The notes: generated by a model not told the origin, from the letters alone. A stretch of 52,812 bases of DNA from Leptospira hartskeerlii (GCF_002811475.1 NZ_NPDL01000005.1:1-52812); one strand, 5' to 3'. Counted from the first letter of the stretch, positions 22,276-33,477 are shown. Translations and numbers: made by a program.

Positions 22276-25059
22276 ATGTATCTCAAAAGCCTGAATATTG
22301 TTGGATTCAAGACCTTTGCGGACGAGACAGAAGTTCTTCTCGATCCGGGATTTACCGCAGTTGTAGGACCTAACGGTTCCGGAAAATCGAATATAGTCGA
22401 CGCTTTAAAATGGGTCTTCGGCGAAAAATCAGCCAAGGGTCTTCGCGGTGATAAGATGGATGATGTCATCTTCCACGGTTCTGAAGCTCGTAAGCCTGCT
22501 GGTTTCGCGGAAGTCAGCGTAGTTTTCGATAATTCTTCCAAACTGATCAAGATGGATTATCCAACCATCAAATTGACCCGTAGATTATATGCGGATGGAA
22601 ATAACGAATATCTAATAAACGATTCTCGTGTACAACGTAAAGAGATCGAAAAGATCTTACTCGATACCGGTATCGGAAAATCAAGTTACTCTATCATGGA
22701 ACAGGGAAAGGTAGATCGTATCCTTCACTCTAAACCGGAAGAGAGAAGGCTGATCTTCGAAGAGGCCGCAGGTATTTCCAGATTCAAGATGGAAAGACAA
22801 GAAGCACTCAAAAAACTTTCCGACACAAACCAGAACCTTCTTCGTATCCAAGATATCATGAACACCATGAAGAAGGAAATGGAAGTTAAGGAAAAACAGG
22901 CGGAGAAGGCGGAAGAATATTTTAAACTCAAACAAGAGTTGGATGAGACTGATAAGATCATCCGATATATCAAATTCTCCACTTTGACTAAGAAACATGA
23001 AACTTCTGAAAATGAATTAAAAGAAATCAAAGAAAAGAATCAGGTACTACTTGAAAGAATCTCGGCAGAGACCGGAAGGATCGAAGAGTTAGATCATCAA
23101 AAATCCGATTTGGAAAAAAAGGTCGCAGAGATTGACAAAAAACTTTTGGACCATCTCACCCAGACCCAAATCCAGAAAGACAAGGTAGAAAGTAATAAAG
23201 GTATCATCCTAGATTATTCTGATCGTATTTCCGATATTAGAGAATCCTTAACTAAGGAAGAATCCGCTCAAAGCCTTCTACAGATCGATAGGGAAAAGTT
23301 AGAAAAAGAAGCGATCGATCTGGATGGAGAAAGTAAATCTCTGGAACTCGGAATTGAAGATCTTCGTAAAAATAAGACAGAGATCGAAGCCAAGATAGAA
23401 GCGGAGAATACTTCCATCCAAGAGAAGGAAGCAAAGATCCAATCCAATGACAAACGACATGTGGAACTCAGAGAAAGACTAAAAGAAGTCATCTTCGATC
23501 TGATCTCTCAATTAGAGTCCCGCAAAAAAGAAGCTCAATCTACCGAAGCCGAAAGAAACCGTCTGAAGGAACTCTTACTCGGAGAAGCGGATAGGATCCT
23601 TTCTGTAGAAACAGAACTCAAAATCGCCTTGGATTCTTATCACGGAGAAGAAACCAAAGATAAGATCTCTTACTTGGCCGGGAAACTCGAGACTGAAAAG
23701 TTCAGATCTCAACTGGGAGAATATTTTTCCTTAGAAGATAGCATCCGTAGTTTATTATTCGATAGAGATGGATTTTTATCCCAAAAAGAAGGTTTAGACC
23801 AAGAGATTGAAGATCTGATCTTGGAGAATGAAAATCTAACCCGTTCTATCAAAGAATCCGGATTGGCTATCGAATCTTTGAGAGAAGAAGCGGAGAATAT
23901 TCGTGAGAAGATCGTTTATTTAGAAAAACGTATCTTAGAATTAAATTCCGAGAAGAACGCTAAATTAGAATCTGCAAAATCACTTTCCGTACGGATAGAA
24001 GAGACCCAAAAAAGGATCTTGGCTGCTCAAGAATCCATCAAAACTTTAGGTGCCAAAAAAACTGAATTCGAAAAAGAAGTGATCGAACTGGAACAACAGA
24101 TCGAGAACAGATATAACGAATTTTTGGAAATGAGCCGCGCACTTGATTCCGAAAAAGAAGCTCTTCGAAATATTGTAAAAGAGATCCAAGGTCTTAAAAA
24201 CGAGATCCAGAAAAACCAAGAAGATTATAAGAACTTATTCCCAATCTTAACCGAAAAGGAAAAGGCAGTTTCTGTTTATAAGGTCCAACTGGAATCTTTC
24301 TCGGAAGAATTGTACAATGATTATTCTATCTCCGAGCAGGAACTTGCGGACGAATTCAAGGATAGGAAACCTGAAAAAGGGGAGAGTGAGACAAAACTCA
24401 AACGTTTGAAATCTGATATCCAGATGTTAGGTTCCATCAATCCTCTCTCGATCGAAGAATACAGAAACGTTAAAGAGATCTACGAACATCATCGCACTCA
24501 AAAAGAAGATATCGAAAGATCGAAAAACGATATCACTGAGATCCTGAAAAATATCAACGAAGAGTCTGAAAAACTTTTCAGAGAAACATTCGAAAGGATC
24601 CGAGAAAATTTCCAGGAGACATTCTCCACTTTGTTCAATGGGGGAAAAGCGATACTCGAACTGGTGGATGGAGAAGACAGCTTAAACGCCGGTATCGAAA
24701 TTATGGCAGAACCTCCCGGTAAACATGTCCAAAACTTGAGACTACTGTCCGGTGGCGAAAAGTCCTTAACCGCAATCGCGCTACTATTCGCGATCTATAT
24801 GGTAAAACCTTCTCCATTCTGTTTCTTGGATGAGATAGATGCCGCACTTGACGAAGCGAATAAACTTCGTTTCTGTCAGATCTTAGATAAGTTCAAGGAC
24901 AAGTCCCAGTTTGTAGTGATCACTCACGCCCAGTCTACGATACACAGGGCAAATTCCATTTTCGGAGTCACAAACGAAGAACCTGGAATTTCCAAAATTA
25001 TTAGTCTGAGACTGGATGAAGCCAGAGATTTTGCTGGAAGAGCGATCGAAGCAGTATAA
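22276..25059 (+). CDS. smc: SMC chromosome segregation ATPase, short form without a recognisable hinge
   Basis: Structural maintenance of chromosomes protein that, with ScpA/ScpB, organises the nucleoid. From ATG 22276 ([14 protein letters not shown]) it has Walker A GPNGSGKS at 31-38, the Q-loop region [19 protein letters not shown], the ABC signature LLSGGEKSL near 823 and Walker [11 protein letters not shown]. At 927 residues it is some 250 shorter than typical bacterial SMC (about 1150-1190). The middle reads as continuous coiled coil with only a short non-coil stretch around 480-520, and I cannot find the usual globular hinge with its Gly motifs. The upstream 12 in-frame codons are unlikely. 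thiG follows after nine bases. Confidence 0.93.
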   Translation: MYLKSLNIVGFKTFADETEVLLDPGFTAVVGPNGSGKSNIVDALKWVFGEKSAKGLRGDKMDDVIFHGSEARKPAGFAEVSVVFDNSSKLIKMDYPTIKLTRRLYADGNNEYLINDSRVQRKEIEKILLDTGIGKSSYSIMEQGKVDRILHSKPEERRLIFEEAAGISRFKMERQEALKKLSDTNQNLLRIQDIMNTMKKEMEVKEKQAEKAEEYFKLKQELDETDKIIRYIKFSTLTKKHETSENELKEIKEKNQVLLERISAETGRIEELDHQKSDLEKKVAEIDKKLLDHLTQTQIQKDKVESNKGIILDYSDRISDIRESLTKEESAQSLLQIDREKLEKEAIDLDGESKSLELGIEDLRKNKTEIEAKIEAENTSIQEKEAKIQSNDKRHVELRERLKEVIFDLISQLESRKKEAQSTEAERNRLKELLLGEADRILSVETELKIALDSYHGEETKDKISYLAGKLETEKFRSQLGEYFSLEDSIRSLLFDRDGFLSQKEGLDQEIEDLILENENLTRSIKESGLAIESLREEAENIREKIVYLEKRILELNSEKNAKLESAKSLSVRIEETQKRILAAQESIKTLGAKKTEFEKEVIELEQQIENRYNEFLEMSRALDSEKEALRNIVKEIQGLKNEIQKNQEDYKNLFPILTEKEKAVSVYKVQLESFSEELYNDYSISEQELADEFKDRKPEKGESETKLKRLKSDIQMLGSINPLSIEEYRNVKEIYEHHRTQKEDIERSKNDITEILKNINEESEKLFRETFERIRENFQETFSTLFNGGKAILELVDGEDSLNAGIEIMAEPPGKHVQNLRLLSGGEKSLTAIALLFAIYMVKPSPFCFLDEIDAALDEANKLRFCQILDKFKDKSQFVVITHAQSTIHRANSIFGVTNEEPGISKIISLRLDEARDFAGRAIEAV

Positions 25060-25068
25060 TCTGGAATT

Positions 25069-25881
25069 GTGACAGAATCAGACGATCTAATCATCGCAGG
25101 CAGAAGGTTCAAATCCAGGCTGTTTTTGGGTACTGGCAAGTTCTCTTCCGGTGCCGCTTTGGGGCAGGCGATCCATTCTTCCGAAACGGAAGTAGTGACT
25201 GTGGCTCTACGCAGAGTGGATCTGAATTCTGGGGAAGACGATATTCTTACCAGGATAGACAGGGAAAGAATATTGCTTTTGCCTAATACAAGTGGCGCAA
25301 GAGACGCAGAAGAAGCAATCCGCCTTGCGAGACTTTCCAGAGAACTAGGCGGAGGTGATTGGGTAAAATTAGAGGTAACTCCTGATCCGGTTTACCTTCT
25401 TCCTGACCCGATCGAAACTTTGAAGGCAGCAGAGATCCTCGTAAAAGAAGGATTTCATGTACTTCCTTATATAAACGCAGACCCTATTCTTTGTAAACAT
25501 TTAGAAGAAGTCGGCTGTGCTACTGTGATGCCTTTAGGTTCTCCGATCGGGACTAACCAAGGGATCCGTACCTTGGCAAATTTAGAAATTATCATAGAAC
25601 AATCCAATATTCCGGTTGTCGTGGATGCAGGGCTCGGGCTTCCTTCTCATGCTGCGCAAGCGATGGAATTAGGAGCCGATGCAGTTCTTGTAAATACTGC
25701 GATTGCGATCGCAAAAGATCCTGCAAAAACCGCATATGCATTCAAGCTCGCGACAGAAGCAGGAAGGATTTCCAGATTGTATTCTAATTCTGGAACTTCC
25801 ACATCAAAAAAAGCATCCGCTTCCAGTCCTCTCACAGGATTTTTAGAAGAAGAATCTAGAAATGTACACGGAGTTATTTGA
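25069..25881 (+). CDS. thiG: Thiazole synthase ThiG
   Basis: TIM-barrel enzyme that assembles the thiamine thiazole ring from deoxyxylulose phosphate, dehydroglycine and ThiS-thiocarboxylate. The 270-residue protein shows FLGTGKF near the start, VTVALRR, the Schiff-base Lys in [16 protein letters not shown] and the phosphate-binding VVDAGLG...[11 protein letters not shown]. It starts with GTG at 25069 (GGA six bases upstream), nine bases after smc. Its last 20 bases overlap thiH. No ThiS sulfur carrier is visible in the window, though it is required for the reaction. Confidence 0.96.
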   Translation: MTESDDLIIAGRRFKSRLFLGTGKFSSGAALGQAIHSSETEVVTVALRRVDLNSGEDDILTRIDRERILLLPNTSGARDAEEAIRLARLSRELGGGDWVKLEVTPDPVYLLPDPIETLKAAEILVKEGFHVLPYINADPILCKHLEEVGCATVMPLGSPIGTNQGIRTLANLEIIIEQSNIPVVVDAGLGLPSHAAQAMELGADAVLVNTAIAIAKDPAKTAYAFKLATEAGRISRLYSNSGTSTSKKASASSPLTGFLEEESRNVHGVI

Positions 25882-26998
25882 TAAAATCTCTTTCTCAGAA
25901 GCGAAGGACAGAGTATTATCTAAATCTAAATTAGATATAGAATCTGCTCTTCATACTTCGCATTCCGGAAAAGCGGTAAATTTCGAGGAGTACCTCTCTT
26001 TATTACATCCTTCTGCTGATACTTATTTAGAAGAAATGGCAGAATATTCTTTGGGTTGGACCAAAAAAAGATTCGGCAATACGATTTCTCTTTATATGCC
26101 GATGTATCTTTCGAACGAATGCAGATCTTCCTGCGTTTATTGTGGATTCAGTTTCGAAAATAAGATTCCAAGAAAAACATTAAATAGGTCTGAGATCCAA
26201 GCAGAGTCGGAAGTCCTACATTCGAAAGGGATCAGACATGTTCTCATTCTAACAGGCGAAGATTATTCTATCACAAATTTAGAATATTTGAGATCCGCAG
26301 TCCGTATCTTAAAATCCTATTTCGATTCTATCTCCATAGAAATTTATCCAATGGATAAAGAAAAATACGAAGTATTGATCGAAGAAGGAGTAGAAGGTCT
26401 GGTAGTTTACCAAGAAACCTATGATCCGGAAACATATTCCAAGTATCATCTACGCGGGATGAAAAAGAATATGAGATACAGACTAGATGCTCCTGATAGA
26501 GGGGGACTGGCCGGTTTCAGACGTATCGGAGTAGGTGCACTTCTTGGACTTTCCGATCCGTATGGAGAAATGTTCCGATTAGGAGAACATGCGCATTATC
26601 TTTCTAAAAAATATTGGAGAACTACGGTCCAAATCTCTCTTCCTCGCATGAGACCGGCAGAAGGTGAGTTCGATAAGGCCATCTATGTTTCTGACAGAGA
26701 GTATGTTCGATTCTTATTTGCGCTTCGTCTTTTTCTAACGGATAGCGGACTTGTGCAATCCACAAGAGAATCTACACAGATGAGAAATCATCTGGCTGGA
26801 ATGCCGATTACTCATATGTCTGTGGAATCCAGGACAGATCCCGGAGGATATTCGGGTGGAGAAGAATTAAAACAATTCGAGATAGAAGATACTAGAAAGA
26901 TCGAAGAATTTACGGAGATGTTAAAGAAGAAGGGACTGGATCCAGTCTTTAAGGATTTCGACCGGGCATTTTTTCAGGTGCCCGATCGAATGAGTTAA
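25862..26998 (+). CDS. thiH: 2-iminoacetate (dehydroglycine) synthase ThiH, radical SAM
   Basis: Radical S-adenosylmethionine enzyme that splits tyrosine into p-cresol and dehydroglycine for ThiG. The 378-residue protein has the [4Fe-4S] motif CRSSCVYC (Cys87, Cys91, Cys94) after a helical N-terminus, followed by LTGEDYS and [12 protein letters not shown], and SRTDPGGY near the C-terminus, all typical of ThiH. The frame overlaps thiG by 20 bases, implying coupled expression. ThiH rather than the oxygen-using ThiO supplies dehydroglycine here. Confidence 0.95.
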   Translation: MYTELFDKISFSEAKDRVLSKSKLDIESALHTSHSGKAVNFEEYLSLLHPSADTYLEEMAEYSLGWTKKRFGNTISLYMPMYLSNECRSSCVYCGFSFENKIPRKTLNRSEIQAESEVLHSKGIRHVLILTGEDYSITNLEYLRSAVRILKSYFDSISIEIYPMDKEKYEVLIEEGVEGLVVYQETYDPETYSKYHLRGMKKNMRYRLDAPDRGGLAGFRRIGVGALLGLSDPYGEMFRLGEHAHYLSKKYWRTTVQISLPRMRPAEGEFDKAIYVSDREYVRFLFALRLFLTDSGLVQSTRESTQMRNHLAGMPITHMSVESRTDPGGYSGGEELKQFEIEDTRKIEEFTEMLKKKGLDPVFKDFDRAFFQVPDRMS

Positions 26999-27000
26999 AA

Positions 27001-27288
27001 TTACTTTTTACCTTTATAACTGTCCATCAAGCAGCTATTAAAAGCTGTACATTGACCTGAATGAGTCTCATAACAAGAAGTAACTGCTGCGTAATTTTTA
27101 CGGCAGGTATTTAAACAACCGGCTCCCACTTTTTGTTTTTCTGCAGCACTAAGCTTTTTTTGACCTTCTACACAAGTTGTGTAAAAATCACAGATCTGAT
27201 TGCATGCTTGGCTTTGAGCGGAAACGGAGGAGAATCCGGCGAAAACCGTGGCGAGCAAGATTAGGGTTGCGAGGATTGTTTTTTTCAT
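27001..27288 (-). CDS. Small secreted Cys-rich protein (eight cysteines)
   Basis: A 95-residue preprotein: positively charged start, hydrophobic core and an Ala-x-Ala type cleavage site (SVSAQSQ). The mature part of about 70 residues holds eight cysteines in short pairs (CNQIC, CLNTC, CTAFNSC and two single ones), suggesting four disulfides in the periplasm or outside the cell. It ends in a Lys-rich tail. It resembles small Cys-rich proteins annotated in Leptospira, but the function is unknown. GGAGA lies about ten bases before the ATG. Its stop is two bases from the convergent thiH stop. Confidence 0.78.
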   Translation of the reverse strand: MKKTILATLILLATVFAGFSSVSAQSQACNQICDFYTTCVEGQKKLSAAEKQKVGAGCLNTCRKNYAAVTSCYETHSGQCTAFNSCLMDSYKGKK

Positions 27289-27311
27289 GGGTGTGTTTTC
27301 TCCAAAGGACC

Positions 27312-27386
<75 letters not shown>

Positions 27387-27397
27387 TTATTCCTAGG

Positions 27398-27417
27398 AAA
27401 TACCTTAAAAGGTATTT
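27398..27417. repeat. Hairpin upstream of tRNA-Met with a competing third arm
   Basis: AAATACC (27398-27404) and GGTATTT (27411-27417) form a 7-bp stem around six bases. A second AAATACC at 27435-27441, after a T-run, can pair with the same middle arm instead. It lies in the presumed promoter/leader of the minus-strand tRNA. Confidence 0.4.
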
Positions 27418-27508
27418 ACCGGTCATTTTTTTTGAAATACCGGCCTTGTCAAAGATTTCTCTCCGGGTGATTCGAAACCTTTCCTAGAATAAACTGGGCC
27501 TATATTCT

Positions 27509-28756
27509 TTAATCTGACCTATGCCCGATTAGAATGTTCCAGCTTTCGGGCGTTTTTCCGTTCCCTTTTTGTTCCGGATTTGGTAAATTTTTTCTTTCTA
27601 AGAGAAGATTTTCTAGACGATACTGTAATGTTTTTCCTAAATTTTCCCACTCTGTTTTTAATTCTTCCGGAAAGGAAAATTTAGAATGAGATTCTACTTG
27701 AGAGAGAAGGTCTGGGATCAATTTTTCTTCTATCTCCTTCTTCCTGAGTTGGAAATGCAGAGATAAGTCCTTCTGAGAATTTTGGTATTCTTCTTCTAAT
27801 CTTTTAAGAAGGAATCTATCCGTTCTATCCGAATATTTATCCAATAAATGGATGACCTTTTCTTCAAAGATCGCGTCCATTCCGGCGTCCGTTTTAGGAT
27901 GAAATTCCTTTTCAGTCCATTCTTCCAATTTGTCGATCGCGTCTTTGAGCACCGGTCTTTCTTCTATCCATCTAGAAACTAATTCATCGTAGGCTTCTGC
28001 AAGAACGCATGAAAGGATCAGAAGTTGTAGTCCGAATGAAAAATAGATCTTAGGTTTGAATACGGATCCATTTTCAGATCCACTTTTTCCTAAAGCGGAT
28101 AAAAGGGAGAAGTATTTGGAATCTGCTCTCTTGTATAAAAACTTTTGGATTGCAGCTTCTAAATCGGAAGAAGATCCAAAGACTAATTCGTATTCGTCTA
28201 TCTCTCTGATATCCGTCAAAGATCCTACAAAAAACGCCTTAGCTAAGGAGAAGGAAGAAGAATATCTTTTTCCATTTTCCTTTCTTCCCCATAATTTTCT
28301 TTCCAGTAGAAGAGAATTTGAATGTTTCTCTTCTTCTTTCCAAATGATCTCAGGAATAGAACGGATCTTTGTCTCGAAAATTTTGCTAAGTTGTTCTTCG
28401 GATCTTTCCATTTTTCCTAAAACACGAATATATGAATCAGTTAAGCTATTTCCTTCAGAGGTCCAGAAGCAAAGTTTATTCCCGAATAATACAGGTGGGA
28501 TTGCATAGGAGAAGGTCACTGAATCCGGAATGTCCATTTGTGTGCGGACAGGATAAGAGGGAAGGGAGGAGAGAACCTCGGAAGAAGGGACCCATTCTTC
28601 CAACGGAACTAGAAAGTATTCTTCCGCTCCATTCTCCTTTGCCCATGCCAATACGGATTGAAAATATTCCTTGGAGTTTGGAATTTCTGATTGGGCATCT
28701 CTTCCGTCTGAAAAAGAAAGCTCTGATGGACTAGGCCATTTGGCAAGGGTCTGCAT
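27509..28756 (-). CDS. Uncharacterised 415-residue protein
   Basis: No family recognised. The ATG at 28756 is preceded by GGGAG at the right distance, so I reject the longer frame to 28810. There is no signal peptide. The N-terminal half (about 1-220) looks globular and includes ENGAEEYFLVPLEEW. One hydrophobic stretch lies at about 245-260 (FSFGLQLLILSCVLAEAY). The C-terminal half is strongly helical and charged (KRLEEEYQNSQKDL), probably coiled coil. It is a single gene ending 123 bp before tRNA-Met and diverging from glnA. Confidence 0.75.
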   Translation of the reverse strand: MQTLAKWPSPSELSFSDGRDAQSEIPNSKEYFQSVLAWAKENGAEEYFLVPLEEWVPSSEVLSSLPSYPVRTQMDIPDSVTFSYAIPPVLFGNKLCFWTSEGNSLTDSYIRVLGKMERSEEQLSKIFETKIRSIPEIIWKEEEKHSNSLLLERKLWGRKENGKRYSSSFSLAKAFFVGSLTDIREIDEYELVFGSSSDLEAAIQKFLYKRADSKYFSLLSALGKSGSENGSVFKPKIYFSFGLQLLILSCVLAEAYDELVSRWIEERPVLKDAIDKLEEWTEKEFHPKTDAGMDAIFEEKVIHLLDKYSDRTDRFLLKRLEEEYQNSQKDLSLHFQLRKKEIEEKLIPDLLSQVESHSKFSFPEELKTEWENLGKTLQYRLENLLLERKNLPNPEQKGNGKTPESWNILIGHRSD

Positions 28757-29075
28757 GGTTTCTCCCATGATTATATTTTGAGCGTAGTGTACCAAACTAG
28801 CGCATGGCAAATGACAGATAGATCCAAAACCTTGGGGTTTAAAATTCTATCGAATCCATTCAATCGGAGTTTTTTACTGATTGCCTCAGGTTCAAGGATT
28901 TTTAGCCTGAGCATGGACTGCTTTTCTAGGGGCTCCTTCTTTTTTTATAGGGAGGGACGATACTTGCAAGATGGGTATTAGGATTTGGCACATCTCTTGC
29001 ATAAACATAAGCAGGACACGCTTTTCGCGTGCGAATTAGAGACCCCTAGTACAAACATATAGGAGATAAGTATCA
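28757..29075. other. Control region between the 415-residue gene and glnA
   Basis: No gene. Its right end carries the sigma-54 promoter and glnA leader. A 5-bp hairpin, CACGC-TTTTC-GCGTG (29017-29031), would form just after the expected transcript start. The left half is pyrimidine-rich and holds a CTCAGG/CCTGAG dyad near 28890-28916. I did not find a clear NtrC-type site. Confidence 0.55.
28985..29001 (+). promoter_or_regulatory. Sigma-54 (RpoN) promoter of glnA
   Basis: TTGGCAC at 28985-28991 and TTGCA at 28997-29001 give the -24/-12 pair TGGCAC-N5-TTGCA, which matches the sigma-54 consensus with the exact GG-to-GC spacing. The start would lie near 29012, about 64 bases before the glnA ATG. 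Control by RpoN and an activator (NtrC-like) is inferred. Confidence 0.82.
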
Positions 29076-30497
<1,422 letters not shown>

Positions 30498-30525
30498 TCG
30501 TAAGATTGCAGTATGGATTAAAAAA

Positions 30526-30551
30526 CCCCGAGATTTTCTCGGGGTTTTTTT
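30526..30551. terminator. Intrinsic terminator after glnA, probably bidirectional
   Basis: CCCCGAG and CTCGGGG form a 7-bp stem around ATTTT, flanked by five A on the left and seven T on the right. The symmetric A/T flanks mean it can also serve the convergent gene whose stop is at 30550. Confidence 0.92.
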
Positions 30552-31308
30552 ATGGGATCTGATCTAGATTCGGCTTATCCGCCTCAGGGTATTTAGCCAG
30601 ATATGCGCCAACGGTTTCTCTCTTTTTAGTTAGCCTTTCTCTATGGTCCGAAATGATCTGCCCGAAGTCCAGCTTACCTGTGATAATCTCGTATCTTTCC
30701 GTTTCTATAGTGCCTAGATCCAGATCGTAATCTATCTCAGAAGCCTGATCGGCGTATTTTCTGGAGGCTTCCCAATAAGGAATAGCTTCCTTGTAGAATG
30801 AATCAGCTACTTCGAAGGATTGCTTTAGCTCGTGAGCAAAATCTAAATTATAAAAATATAAATGCCTTTTATCGAATTGAGAAGCGATCCTCATATAGGA
30901 TCTCATGATCTGCAGATTCATATGCATGAAGATCAGAAGTCTGTATTTATGATATTCTTCTTCGTTCGTTACCCTGCAGAGCGCGTTTCTAGGATGTCTG
31001 AATCTTTTTTGTAAGCCTGCTTTTAGGAAGAATATATTCCTTCTGAGTTCATTCTCTTTGTAATGAAGTTTGAGCCCATACATCTCATAATAGTCTTCTA
31101 AAAACTTCGGCTCCCATTTATGGAGTTTATAAGGTACCCAGTCGGAGAACTTGGTATATACACCATTCTTCTCATATTCGTAATTATAATCCAAGTCCGG
31201 CTCTGTGCTGATAGAGACTGGGATTGGATTCAATTTTTGTAATGTAGGAGAAAATAGTAGAAAGACTAGGATACTCGCTCTGGCTATGCATTTTGTCTTT
31301 CTAAGCAT
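30550..31308 (-). CDS. Uncharacterised exported protein, 252 residues
   Basis: No family recognised. After a basic start there is a hydrophobic segment (ASILVFLLFSPTL), so the protein is exported or anchored by its N-terminus. The rest is rich in Tyr, Lys and Glu and looks mostly helical, with amphipathic runs (MHMNLQIMRSYMRIASQF, then FEVADSFYKEAIPYWEAS) resembling TPR-like or coiled segments. It converges on glnA and shares its terminator. The start at ATG 31308 is 236 bp from the divergent outer-membrane protein gene. Confidence 0.7.
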   Translation of the reverse strand: MLRKTKCIARASILVFLLFSPTLQKLNPIPVSISTEPDLDYNYEYEKNGVYTKFSDWVPYKLHKWEPKFLEDYYEMYGLKLHYKENELRRNIFFLKAGLQKRFRHPRNALCRVTNEEEYHKYRLLIFMHMNLQIMRSYMRIASQFDKRHLYFYNLDFAHELKQSFEVADSFYKEAIPYWEASRKYADQASEIDYDLDLGTIETERYEIITGKLDFGQIISDHRERLTKKRETVGAYLAKYPEADKPNLDQIP

Positions 31309-31471
31309 TCTATTTTAATCATCGGCCTTTCCGCGCAATCCTGGATGGAAAAGAAGCTTAGCATATTCTACTTTAGCAGAGATAATGACGATTTGTCAGG
31401 CTTATCGGGTAATTTAAGGTTCAAAAAAGCGACTGAAGGTCGAAAAATCTAAGAAAATATCAAATAAATTG

Positions 31472-31501
31472 TTTACAAAATCTGCTAAACTCTGATTTAT
31501 A
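31472..31501 (+). promoter_or_regulatory. Candidate housekeeping promoter of the outer-membrane protein gene
   Basis: TTTACA (31472-31477), an 18-bp spacer and TTTATA (31496-31501) lie in AT-rich DNA about 45 bases before the ATG. It is a reasonable but imperfect -35/-10 pair. Confidence 0.4.
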
Positions 31502-31510
31502 TCCGCTATA

Positions 31511-31526
31511 TTGGATTTTAATCCAA
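31511..31526. promoter_or_regulatory. Dyad just downstream of the promoter, candidate operator
   Basis: TTGGATT-TT-AATCCAA, perfect 7-bp arms with a two-base centre, at the expected transcript start and 18 bases before the ATG at 31545. A second short dyad, AGGGA-C-TCCCT, lies over the ribosome-binding region (31530-31540). Together they suggest control of access to this gene. Confidence 0.5.
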
Positions 31527-31544
31527 AATAAGGGACTCCCTATT

Positions 31545-33461
31545 ATGTTAAAAAATACAATTATGAGCCGACCGAGTCGGAACAAAAAATATTCACTCTT
31601 ACCAGTCCGACTCTTTTTGTTTTTCGGATTTTTTGGAATGGGGACTCTTTGGGCCCAAGGCGTAGAGCCTCCTAAGCAAGAAACAGTGACTCAGGCAGAA
31701 ACAACTCCAGCTAAGCCTCCGGCTTCCGAGGAGAAAACTGTTACTCCTTCTGCCCAAACTCCTGCAGCCACTGCTACTACTAATGCGGAAGTTAAGGAAA
31801 AAGATAAGGCTCCTGCGGTTCCTTATAAAAGTCCTTGGAAAGCTAAGTTAGATGGGGAATTGCTCGGAACTTTGTTATTAACTCCGGAACACCAAGATAC
31901 GGTTAGAAAAAGTCCCAATCTTTGGATCACTGATAACCTTCGTTTCGGTTTGCAGATCCGTCCTAGATTCGAAAATTTTAATAATCAAGATTTCGATAAA
32001 TCTACGAGCGATTCTAAAAACTACGTTACGCAAAATAGCCAATTCTGGACTCTTTTGGATATCAACGAATCCTTCGCCGTAAAATTGACCATCCAAGACA
32101 CTCGTCTGTACGGGCAGTATAAAGATCCAAGTGGAACAGGATATGGGCCTACTTCTTTTACGAATTCTATCGGGACTGCGTATGCGCCCGGAAGCACGAT
32201 CCCGGTAAAAAATAATACGGATATCCGAGAAGCTTATGTGATCTGGAAGGATTTTCTTCCTTATACAAAAATGTATTTAGGCCGTCAGACTTTCTCTTAC
32301 GGAGATTCCAGGATCATTGGTGCTCGTAATGATAGCCAGATCGGTAACTCTTTTGACGGAATTAGAGTAGCGTTCGATACTAAAACCTGGTCCACTCATG
32401 CCGGTTATACTGTTCTCGCAGAAGAAAGTAATGGTCCGAACGGATTTGTAACTGCAAACAACCAGAAAGTCGGTGGAGCAAAAGCTCTTAACGATACATA
32501 CCTGGCTTTCTTATACAATACTTGGAAACCTTCGGAAGAGTTAGTAGTAGATCTTTACGAGATCGGTGTTATCAAAAAGTATAATACTACTACGGCAACG
32601 GGCGCTCTTGTGGATCCGAACGAAAGAACGAACGGCAGAGATAATCTATTCACCACAGGTATTCGTTTGAGCAACAGGACTGCCTCGGGAAGAAGTCTTC
32701 CCGCAGGAAAATCTTGGGACTGGGGATTAGAATACGCAGCCCAAACAGGAAGTACTGGCCAAACAATAGATGCCTCTTGGGATACTTTGAATACTCAAAT
32801 CGGATCCGGAACAAACAAACATGCTGCTTACAAGGAAACTGTCCAGCATGACGCTTCCTTCTTTCTGGCTCAAACAGGTTATACATATAAAGGTTTCCGT
32901 GTGGGAGCTCAATTCGCGAGAGCTTCCGGTGACCCGAACAGAGCTGACGGAAAATCTGCAACCTGGGATCCTTTATTTGCTACAAGATCCGGTGGATTCC
33001 CTTATTTCGATTCAGGGAATGGTATCGCAAACGCTGCCTTCTGGGCGAACGTAAGAACTTCTTCTATTCATATCCAATACTATGATGATACTTGGGGAAG
33101 ATTCATTTTCGCTGTTTACGATATTCGCAAGGATAAAGTCCAAGATGCTTGGTATGACGGTAACAGAAACGCAGTTACTGGAAATACTGGATTCGACGCT
33201 AATGGAGATTTTCTCGCGAACAAGACTGTTACAGGAAGCACCGAAAACTATGCCAACAATCCTTTCCTGAAAAATTGGCAACCTGGACACAGACTTTTAT
33301 TAGAATATGATCTGATATATATCAAGAAGATTAACGATTACTTCTCGATCTGGGCGGGAGCTACCGTTCTTTATGCGGGAGACGCGATCAAAAACCAAAA
33401 ACAATTCAATATCGATAGAAATAGTACCTATTTCTCACTCACACTTCAGTTCGCCATCTAA
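31545..33461 (+). CDS. Outer-membrane beta-barrel protein, alginate-export/porin-like family
   Basis: A 638-residue protein with a signal peptide (hydrophobic core then LWAQG), followed by a disordered Pro/Thr/Ala/Glu-rich linker at about 45-95. The rest is a long barrel-like region. Motifs such as GLQIRPRFEN, YLGRQTFSYGDSRIIGARND and NSFDGIRVAFDTKTW match the alginate-export-type porin family seen in many Leptospira genes; alginate itself is unlikely to be the substrate. The end (FSLTLQFAI) is a typical final strand although the last residue is not aromatic. ATG 31545 is preferred over 31563. A promoter-dyad array lies upstream and a terminator follows. Confidence 0.85.
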   Translation: MLKNTIMSRPSRNKKYSLLPVRLFLFFGFFGMGTLWAQGVEPPKQETVTQAETTPAKPPASEEKTVTPSAQTPAATATTNAEVKEKDKAPAVPYKSPWKAKLDGELLGTLLLTPEHQDTVRKSPNLWITDNLRFGLQIRPRFENFNNQDFDKSTSDSKNYVTQNSQFWTLLDINESFAVKLTIQDTRLYGQYKDPSGTGYGPTSFTNSIGTAYAPGSTIPVKNNTDIREAYVIWKDFLPYTKMYLGRQTFSYGDSRIIGARNDSQIGNSFDGIRVAFDTKTWSTHAGYTVLAEESNGPNGFVTANNQKVGGAKALNDTYLAFLYNTWKPSEELVVDLYEIGVIKKYNTTTATGALVDPNERTNGRDNLFTTGIRLSNRTASGRSLPAGKSWDWGLEYAAQTGSTGQTIDASWDTLNTQIGSGTNKHAAYKETVQHDASFFLAQTGYTYKGFRVGAQFARASGDPNRADGKSATWDPLFATRSGGFPYFDSGNGIANAAFWANVRTSSIHIQYYDDTWGRFIFAVYDIRKDKVQDAWYDGNRNAVTGNTGFDANGDFLANKTVTGSTENYANNPFLKNWQPGHRLLLEYDLIYIKKINDYFSIWAGATVLYAGDAIKNQKQFNIDRNSTYFSLTLQFAI

Positions 33462-33477
33462 AGTGTAAAAGCTTCAG

